Assembly (NCBI GenBank): GCA_026707745.1
Contig: JAPOWG010000096.1
Coordinates: forward strand, 1-64,000
Direction: 5' to 3'
DNA length: 64,000 nt
Origin: Chloroflexota bacterium
Lineage (GTDB): Bacteria > Chloroflexota > Anaerolineae > Aggregatilineales > Phototrophicaceae
This document shows positions 16,651 through 22,610 of this stretch, in pieces. A program made the translations under genes and the position numbers. The notes beneath the pieces are model-generated. The model was not told the DNA's origin, did no database searches, and saw only the letters and a program-made list of their open reading frames with translations. The first letter of the stretch is position 1. Each line of letters starts with the position of its first letter.

Positions 16651-17520
16651 CTAGTCGTCCTCCAGGCGTTCTTCCAAACGCATGTAAACAAGGCTGATTG
16701 CCAGCACTATCGCCGAGAATATGACCATGATCGTCATTGACTCGCTCATTTGCAAGAAGCTGAAGGCTTTGCGATAGGCAAGCGTCTGCATAACCTCGGT
16801 AGAAATCTGCGGACCGCCACCGGTGGTACCGAATATGATGTCAAAGACCTTGAGCGTATCAATCGTGCGGAAGATCAGCACAGTGAAAAGGACCGCGCGC
16901 AACATGGGCAGCTTGACACGGAAGAATGTTTGCAGAGCGCTGGCGCCATCGACGCGCGCCGCTTCGATCGGCTCCTGCGGCAGGCTCTGCAAGCCAGCCA
17001 AAACGATGATGAAGACAAAGGCTGTCTGCCACCAGGCATCGACCATGATGACCGTGCCCATAGCTGTTGATGTCGCGCCGAAGAAGGGCGACAGCGGCAA
17101 GCCCAGGGCGTTTAATACGTAGTTGACGATACCTAACATCGGATCGAGCAAGATCTTCGACATCAACGCTACGATGATGCCGGAGACCATCAAAGGCGTG
17201 AGCAGCAGCGTACGGATGAGACCAGCGCCGAACTTGAGATGATCTACTACGACAGCCAGCCCCAGTCCCAGCAGCAATTCCAGGGAGGTGGCGACGACAG
17301 CGAACAAAAAAGTTTGGTAGAGCACCTGCCAGAATTCCGGGCTGCGGAACAAATCAAGATAATTGCGGGCGCCGACAAAATCAAATTGGACGCCCCAATT
17401 CCAGTTGAAAAAGCTGAGAATAAATGAAAATACCGCCGGATAAAGCGAAGTGATGATGAGGATCACGACCGCCGGCGCGATCAGAAAATAGGCGAAGTTT
17501 TTACTTCTGAGGACGGGCAT
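16651..17520 (-). CDS. Carbohydrate ABC transporter permease, MalF type (second importer)
   Basis: A 289-residue inner-membrane permease. Early hydrophobic helices (FLIAPAVVILIITSLYPA) and the EAA loop PIEAARVDGASALQTFFRVKLPML place it in the CUT1 MalF group. It is separated from its binding-protein gene (18275-19606) by a plus-strand gene and a terminator, so it may have its own promoter in 17521-17768. That spacer also holds the opposing promoter at 17682-17711. Confidence 0.88.
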   Translation of the reverse strand: MPVLRSKNFAYFLIAPAVVILIITSLYPAVFSFILSFFNWNWGVQFDFVGARNYLDLFRSPEFWQVLYQTFLFAVVATSLELLLGLGLAVVVDHLKFGAGLIRTLLLTPLMVSGIIVALMSKILLDPMLGIVNYVLNALGLPLSPFFGATSTAMGTVIMVDAWWQTAFVFIIVLAGLQSLPQEPIEAARVDGASALQTFFRVKLPMLRAVLFTVLIFRTIDTLKVFDIIFGTTGGGPQISTEVMQTLAYRKAFSFLQMSESMTIMVIFSAIVLAISLVYMRLEERLEDD

Positions 17521-17681
17521 ACCGGGGAATCTTTGCTCCGTTATAAATCCAATTCAAATCTCTGCACTGTCCCGGCAGTAATGAACCGAGCGGGCTGTGG
17601 ATTGAAAGAGAGCAAATGTTCAAAGCCAACACAAAGTCTAAACAGAGTTGGCAGTCTACTTTTGACGAAACCATAGATTAT

Positions 17682-17711
17682 TTGACATAAATTCCCAGTA
17701 TACGGTATGAT
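17682..17711 (+). promoter_or_regulatory. Promoter of the small coiled-coil gene at 17769
   Basis: TTGACA (17682-17687), 18 bases, TATGAT (17706-17711): a strong match to the sigma70 consensus pointing at the gene at 17769. Confidence 0.6.
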
Positions 17712-17768
17712 AATATCTGCAAACGAGTTATAAGTGTGTTACGTTACTGAATAGGCTCCCAAACAACG

Positions 17769-18152
17769 ATGACTGAGCAACCGCAATTGAAAGATCTCGG
17801 AGAGCGCATCGCTACGCTTGAAGGCGAAATGAAGCACCTTGCTACCAAAGACTTCGTGCGCGAACTGATCGTAGAGCAGACCAAGGAATTGAACTCCTCA
17901 ATTCAGGACTCACACAGAGTTCTCAACCAGAAGATCGAAGAGCAAACACGGGCGCTTAGCAACGAGATGACAGAAAACGTCAAAGAACTGCGCGACGAAA
18001 TGACTGACAACATCAAAGAGTTGCGCGACGAAGTGAAGGGCGTCAAGAGTTGGCAAAACCGCATCACCGGCGGCGGGGCAGCGCTTGCCATCCTCGTGTC
18101 ACTGGCTGTCGCCATTGGCAATTTGTTCATCATTGTGACCAAGCTGACTTAA
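17769..18152 (+). CDS. Coiled-coil protein with C-terminal membrane segment
   Basis: 127 residues. A long charged helix (about residues 5-95) includes three near-repeats of the type NEMTENVKELRDEM, TDNIKELRDEV, and ends in a single hydrophobic segment (AALAILVSLAVAIGNLFIIV). The HLATKDF stretch matches MATKADI of the small protein at 13172, so the two are probably related in design. It is transcribed against the surrounding importer genes and has its own promoter and terminator, a self-contained insertion in the operon. Tail-anchored, probably oligomeric; function unknown. Confidence 0.7.
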   Translation: MTEQPQLKDLGERIATLEGEMKHLATKDFVRELIVEQTKELNSSIQDSHRVLNQKIEEQTRALSNEMTENVKELRDEMTDNIKELRDEVKGVKSWQNRITGGGAALAILVSLAVAIGNLFIIVTKLT

Positions 18153-18224
18153 AGATTTGAATCGGCAGTATACTTCTTGGCAAATCATCGCCCTAGCATT
18201 CTGAGCAGGTATTCAAATAAGCGG

Positions 18225-18257
18225 AAAGCCTCCTCAATATAATTGAGGAGGCTTTTT
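18225..18257 (+). terminator. Strong rho-independent terminator, possibly bidirectional
   Basis: A perfect 14-bp stem (18225-18238 with 18242-18255) around an ATA loop is followed on the plus strand by a run of T. It serves the gene at 17769. On the minus strand the same stem lies just after the binding-protein stop at 18275 but has only three T, so reverse termination is weaker. Confidence 0.85.
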
Positions 18258-18274
18258 GCACTGAATACAACTGC

Positions 18275-19606
18275 CTAGCTACCCATATCCAGGATGCGCT
18301 GCTGCGCCTTGGCTGTAGCATCCGCCGGCGCCATGCCGCCGTACATGTCCTGAATCGCATCGACGATGACCAGTGCGTATTCGCTCCAGCCTTCGCGGAA
18401 GACCACCGTCGTACGAGAGGTCTGCATCGCCTCCAAAACGGTGTCGACATATTCCGAATTCAGCGCGTCGACATATTCGGCTTTGTCCCAGGTCGACACG
18501 CGCGCCGCGCCACCGTGATAAGCGCCAATCACCGGTTCGATATCGGCGCTGGTCATCCATTGGATGAAGTACCAGGCCGCTTCCGGATTCTGAGCGTTGG
18601 CGGGTATGCCAATGCCCCACATCCAGTGGCCGGTCCAGGAGGCGCCGCCTTCGTCAACCGGCGGCATCACGGCATAGCCGGTCTTGCCAGCCACAGCCGA
18701 GGCATCCGGATCTTCGAAGCCGGGACCAAAGAGGCTGGCGTCGAGGAAAAAGCCGGCGCGGCCTTGCTGGAATAGCAAGCTGGCATCGGGCCAATCGAGC
18801 GATTGAATGTTGATAGGACCGGCGGACATTAAACCGGCGTAATGCGATAGACCGGCGGTGATGCGCTCGTCACTCAAGACCGGCGCCGACCAATCGCCAT
18901 CGAACCACACGTTGTAAGGCAGGGACATTTCCGCTTCACCCCAGTTGTTGAAGACCATACCGGTGACCGTATCCATGATGGTATGCGAACGAATGCCGCG
19001 CATGACCGCGCCGGCGACCGATCCGCCGCTGGCCTCGGTAATGCTCTGCGCCGCTTCAATCAATCCGCCCATGGTAGTCGGTATCTCGCCATCGAGGTAT
19101 TCGTCGACGATATCCATGTTGTAGAACAGCGTGTAAGCCTCGAAGGAAACGGGGATGGCGTAATCTTGGGCGTCCATGTCACCGGGCGGGTATTGCGTCG
19201 CCTGGGTGAAGCCGCCGGGGAAGTCGGCGAAGTCGTAATCCGCGGCAGTCATGTTGGAGTCGTTAATGTAAGGGCTAAGCGGATGGATCAGACCATTCGA
19301 CCATTGCGTGAAAGCGGTGGAATCCATCGGCACCATGTAGACATCCATGACACCTTCATCGGCCCGCAGCGCCACTTCCATACGGTCGAAATAGAGATTT
19401 TCCGCCAGGGCTTCGACATTGACCGTGATGCCGGTGGCCGCTTCAAAGTCGTCCATGACGCTGCGCATGCCGTCAAGCACAGGATGCTCGGGCATCAGGA
19501 TCGTGATTTCGCTGCCCGCGAAGCGCATCCAGTCGAAGTCTTGCGCCTGTACGACCGGCATGACCATCAGCAAAACAAGCAAACTCAGTACAACAAACTT
19601 TCTCAT
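18275..19606 (-). CDS. Extracellular sugar-binding protein (second importer)
   Basis: Family 1 solute-binding protein of about 443 residues. The signal peptide is MRKFVVLSLLVLLMVMPVVQAQD. The mature part has ITILMPEHPVLDGMRSVMDDFEAATGI, a domain crossover near TLFYNMDIVDEY, and the aromatic WTGHWMWGIGIPANAQNPEAAW segment near the ligand cleft. The ATG at 19606 follows GAGGAG; an earlier in-frame start (19639) has no ribosome site. It follows the dehydrogenase gene at 19672 and is separated from its permeases by the plus-strand gene at 17769 and the terminator at 18225-18257. Confidence 0.88.
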   Translation of the reverse strand: MRKFVVLSLLVLLMVMPVVQAQDFDWMRFAGSEITILMPEHPVLDGMRSVMDDFEAATGITVNVEALAENLYFDRMEVALRADEGVMDVYMVPMDSTAFTQWSNGLIHPLSPYINDSNMTAADYDFADFPGGFTQATQYPPGDMDAQDYAIPVSFEAYTLFYNMDIVDEYLDGEIPTTMGGLIEAAQSITEASGGSVAGAVMRGIRSHTIMDTVTGMVFNNWGEAEMSLPYNVWFDGDWSAPVLSDERITAGLSHYAGLMSAGPINIQSLDWPDASLLFQQGRAGFFLDASLFGPGFEDPDASAVAGKTGYAVMPPVDEGGASWTGHWMWGIGIPANAQNPEAAWYFIQWMTSADIEPVIGAYHGGAARVSTWDKAEYVDALNSEYVDTVLEAMQTSRTTVVFREGWSEYALVIVDAIQDMYGGMAPADATAKAQQRILDMGS

Positions 19607-19671
19607 GAGATTCTCCTCAATCCGATAAACAAAAATCACCGACCGTGTCGGAATGATTCCAAGATAAAGCG

Positions 19672-20715
19672 TCAGATGGTTACGCCTTCATACGCTGCTT
19701 CGACATTTTCGCGCACCTGCGCCGCGAAGGCTTCGTCGATTTGAGCTTCGTGGTAGATGCCATACCAGAGACCGGCCTGCCGCACGAAATCGCGCATATT
19801 GACCAGCGCGTGGGTGACATCATCCCAGGAAATACCCATGGAACCCGGGCGAATATCGACGCCAGCGCGGACGATGGCATCGAGCATTTCCCGCGCCTTG
19901 TCGTCGTGCAGCAGAGAGCCGACATAAATGCCCAGGCAGACTGGCTGCCCGTGGATGAACTTCACCCCGGTATTGTATTCGAGCGCATAGAAGAGGAAGT
20001 GATCGGCGCCCTCGATATGGCGCGGATTCCAGCCAGCATTGTGGAATGCCGCCCCACCCCAGCGATTGGCAGTCATCAGTATGCGGATGCCATTTTCGTT
20101 GACCTCACGGATATCGTCGAGCGCATCCATCACTGTGGCCATGACCCCCTGCGCTTCGTCAACCAGGGCTTGGTCGTAGGGCCACTTGCTCTCGCATTTA
20201 CCGCGGGCATGGGCCAGACGCCAATCGGCATGGGCGGTGTGATAGCACAGGATCTCGCAGATGCCGGAGCGGTTGACGGCAGGCGGCGCGTTTTGGATGA
20301 CATCGAAATCCACGTAGACCGCTTCCGGCACTGCCCAGGCGACGTAACGCACGTTTCCGCCGAAGCGCAAGCCAGTGCGATGCCCGAAGGCCGCGTTGAC
20401 CGACATCGACGTGGGCACTTGAAAAAGCGGCAGCCCCAAGGACCAAGCGAAATATTTGGCGACATCAAGCGCCTGCCCGCCGCCCAGACCGATGACGCAC
20501 TTGGTTTCCGGCAGCTTGGCGACCTCGTCCTTGAGCTCATCGCCGTCGATCGTATGGACGAAATAAGGTCCCGCGTGATTGTCATCAAAATTATGAGCGA
20601 ACAAATCCCAGAGATCGTCCATGGTGACCACGAGATAGGGCCGATGCACGAAGTTCGGCAATTCGCCGATCAGGTTTCGTCCAAATATCGTTGTGAATCC
20701 CGCACTGTTTTGCAT
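19672..20715 (-). CDS. Iron-containing alcohol dehydrogenase, glycerol-1-phosphate dehydrogenase-like
   Basis: 347 residues of the dehydroquinate-synthase-like fold. The NAD-binding GLGGGQALDVAKYFAW motif and the QVPTSMSVNAAF segment are those of the Fe_ADH_2 / AraM-EgsA group. Candidate metal ligands are the Asp/His set in HIEGADHFLFYALE and KFIHGQPVCLG. The enzyme would oxidise a phosphorylated or free polyol or cyclitol. It is the first gene of the second importer cluster. Relatives act on glycerol-1-phosphate, but the importer and aminotransferase context fits a sugar alcohol or cyclitol better; this is inference. Confidence 0.82.
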   Translation of the reverse strand: MQNSAGFTTIFGRNLIGELPNFVHRPYLVVTMDDLWDLFAHNFDDNHAGPYFVHTIDGDELKDEVAKLPETKCVIGLGGGQALDVAKYFAWSLGLPLFQVPTSMSVNAAFGHRTGLRFGGNVRYVAWAVPEAVYVDFDVIQNAPPAVNRSGICEILCYHTAHADWRLAHARGKCESKWPYDQALVDEAQGVMATVMDALDDIREVNENGIRILMTANRWGGAAFHNAGWNPRHIEGADHFLFYALEYNTGVKFIHGQPVCLGIYVGSLLHDDKAREMLDAIVRAGVDIRPGSMGISWDDVTHALVNMRDFVRQAGLWYGIYHEAQIDEAFAAQVRENVEAAYEGVTI

Positions 20716-20815
20716 GGCAATTCCTCACGTTTGGAAGGATCATAAGCGCGCGCCTTGAGATGCTGCTAGACTCAGCCTCAGCGAGGCGCCCGGGCAATAT
20801 CTGTTGAACGGTCAT

Positions 20816-20844
20816 AAGATAACAATTGTCAACGCTGTTTTCAA
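20816..20844 (-). promoter_or_regulatory. Promoter of the second importer cluster
   Basis: TTGAAA (20839-20844), 17 bases, TATCTT (20816-20821) on the minus strand. The -10 region (20812-20824) is identical over 13 bases to that of the first importer operon. Confidence 0.5.
20820..20831. promoter_or_regulatory. Near-palindrome in the divergent promoter
   Basis: TAACAATTGTCA matches its own reverse complement at five of six base pairs. It lies between the two opposing promoters and overlaps the plus-strand -35. A LacI- or ROK-type operator is possible, but no regulator gene is nearby. Confidence 0.3.
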
Positions 20845-20854
20845 TGAATATTGT
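20826..20854 (+). promoter_or_regulatory. Promoter of the Gfo/Idh-cupin pair
   Basis: TTGTCA (20826-20831), 17 bases, TATTGT (20849-20854) on the plus strand. It overlaps the divergent promoter at 20816-20844, so a protein bound here could control both directions. Confidence 0.4.
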
Positions 20855-20890
20855 TTGCCAGCCAAATTGGAAGCACGGGGGAGACGTGAA

Positions 20891-21901
20891 ATGAGCCTGA
20901 GAATCGCCTTCGCCGGCACCGGTCACATCTCGCATATTCATGCCCAGGCGGCAGGTGTGCAGGACGATGTGGATCTGGTCGCTGTGGTGAACCATCGTCC
21001 CGAATCAAGGGCGGCATACGCTGCGAAGTTCAGCATTCGACGTCTGTATGATAGTGTCGACGCCATGCTGGCGGATGGCGATGTCGATGCGCTCGTCGTC
21101 AGCACACCCAATTATTTGCATGCTCCGCAAACCATAGCTGCGCTGAATGCCGGCATTCACGTCATGGTGGAAAAGCCCATGTCAATGAATACCACAGAAG
21201 CAAAACAGATGAGGGTTGCCAGTCAGGCTTCCGGCGCCAAGTTGATGGTGGCGCATTGCTGGCGTTTCGATGAAGAGGTGCATTGGTTGAAACGACAGAT
21301 CGACGACGGCCGGCTTGGCAAGATCCTGCGCACCAAGGGTTATGGCGTCCATGTCAATTGGGGACCGAGCAGTTGGTTCGTCGAGGCGAAATATGCCGGT
21401 GGCGGCGCCCTAGCCGATATGGGCATCCACGCGATCGATACCGCGCGCTTCCTGCTCGGCGATCCCATGCCCCGTAAGGTCTATGCGCGGATCTCTACCG
21501 ACTACACCGAATACGATGTTGATGATTCCGGCATGATCATCATCGGCTGGGATAATAGCGCAACATCAATTGTAGAAAGCGGCTGGTGGTGGCCCCATGC
21601 CGATGGACCTGAGGCATGTACGCAGGTATACGGGCAGAAAGCATTCGGGCAGATCTTCCCGACGCGACTGGAGATCCCGGATCGCGCTGTCGAAAAGGTC
21701 GAATTAATTGATGGGGGTTTCCCGCATCCGCGCGAAGAACATTGCCCGCAGATCATGTACGATTTGCAGATGGCGCATTTCATCGATTGTATTCGCAATG
21801 ACAAGACGCCGAATCCGGGCGCCGTAGAAGGCTTGGTCAATATGCGTATCGTGGACGCGGCGCTGGAGAGCAGCCGCACAGGTCAAGCAGTGAACTTGTA
21901 A
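20891..21901 (+). CDS. Gfo/Idh/MocA family NAD(P)-dependent oxidoreductase
   Basis: A 336-residue enzyme. The Rossmann motif is AFAGTGHISHIHAQA. The family EKPMSMNTTEAKQM motif provides the catalytic Lys of EKP, and the C-terminal half has GGGALADMGIHAIDTARFLLG with the substrate-binding Asp and His. The true start is the ATG at 20891 after GGGGGAGACGTGAA; the frame is open to 20804. It oxidises or reduces a sugar or inositol derivative. It is followed by a cupin gene and divergent from the second importer cluster, so it probably shares that substrate. Confidence 0.9.
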   Translation: MSLRIAFAGTGHISHIHAQAAGVQDDVDLVAVVNHRPESRAAYAAKFSIRRLYDSVDAMLADGDVDALVVSTPNYLHAPQTIAALNAGIHVMVEKPMSMNTTEAKQMRVASQASGAKLMVAHCWRFDEEVHWLKRQIDDGRLGKILRTKGYGVHVNWGPSSWFVEAKYAGGGALADMGIHAIDTARFLLGDPMPRKVYARISTDYTEYDVDDSGMIIIGWDNSATSIVESGWWWPHADGPEACTQVYGQKAFGQIFPTRLEIPDRAVEKVELIDGGFPHPREEHCPQIMYDLQMAHFIDCIRNDKTPNPGAVEGLVNMRIVDAALESSRTGQAVNL

Positions 21902-21947
21902 GGCGCGCGAGCCCCTCGCAAGCCTTCGCCAAATAGGAGGACACGCG

Positions 21948-22352
21948 ATGCTGGAAGTCTATGATTGGTCGGGCGAAGGCTTTGAACCGCTGGTTTTCAC
22001 TGACAAGTGGCAAGTCGCGCTACTGAACTGGGAACCGCTTTTCGACCGGGTGAATCTCGACGAGATCGAACGACACAATCACAGTGACGAAGTCTTCGTT
22101 CTGCTGCGAGGACAGGCGGTGCTTTTCACGCGACCCGAGAGCGGCAAGCTGCAAGCGGTCGAGATGGTTGCCGGCAAGATCTACAACGTACCGGCGGGCG
22201 TCTGGCACAACATCGTCGCGACGCGCGATGTGTCATTTCTCATCGTCGAGAACCGCGATACACATCTGCACGATACCGAGATTCGCCCCATCAGCGCCGA
22301 CGAACTCGCCCAACTGGACGCTCAACTGCCGGCTTGGGCTTCACTTAAGTAG
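21948..22352 (+). CDS. Cupin-fold protein
   Basis: 134 residues with a single cupin beta-barrel. Motif 1 is RHNHSDEVFVLLRGQAVLF (His, His, Glu as metal ligands) and motif 2 is YNVPAGVWHNIVA (His). Such proteins bind or isomerise sugars. It lies 46 bases after the Gfo/Idh gene with an AGGAGG-type site before the ATG, so the two are co-transcribed. The role is inferred to be in the same sugar pathway; the reaction is not known. Confidence 0.82.
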   Translation: MLEVYDWSGEGFEPLVFTDKWQVALLNWEPLFDRVNLDEIERHNHSDEVFVLLRGQAVLFTRPESGKLQAVEMVAGKIYNVPAGVWHNIVATRDVSFLIVENRDTHLHDTEIRPISADELAQLDAQLPAWASLK

Positions 22353-22378
22353 CAAGGCTGATTTATTTCTTTTTTGAT

Positions 22379-22468
22379 AAACCGCGTCGCTCATGCGACG
22401 AGAAGGCTTATTATTTTATGTGAGCGCGGCAGGGCAATTCGCCGGTTGCGCGCCGAGCGGCTTTTTTT
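22379..22468 (+). repeat. Dispersed structured intergenic repeat, copy A
   Basis: Copy of an approximately 85-nt element also found at 56121-56205 and, reversed, at 32171-32250 and 32261-32340. It starts with a hairpin (CGTCGC-TCAT-GCGACG, 22385-22400). Then comes the conserved core TTATTATTTT.TGTG.GCGCGG, and it ends GCCGAGCGGC. In this copy only, a run of seven T follows, so it may also act as terminator of the cupin gene. Confidence 0.75.
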
Positions 22469-22501
22469 GATGAATTCTCCCGATTACTAATGTGTAACTG
22501 A

Positions 22502-22530
22502 TTGAGTTCGCATGATTATAAGATTACACT
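22502..22530 (+). promoter_or_regulatory. Promoter of the ABM-repeat protein gene
   Basis: TTGAGT (22502-22507), 17 bases, TACACT (22525-22530). The gene starts 80 bases further on with a strong CGGAGG ribosome site. Confidence 0.4.
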
Positions 22531-22610
22531 GATACATAGGCGAGCATGCGCGCGATCAATCATCAAGCGCCACGCGCCTGGCTTGTGATTCAATCAACCG
22601 GAGGTTTTCC

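Noticed and set aside
18225..18257. Palindrome considered as a CRISPR-like repeat or transposon end
   Set aside because: Only one copy exists, and its position and T-run fit a terminator.
22379..22468. Repeat copy A considered simply as a rho-independent terminator
   Set aside because: A T-run follows, but the other three copies lack one and share the same core, so termination cannot be the general function.
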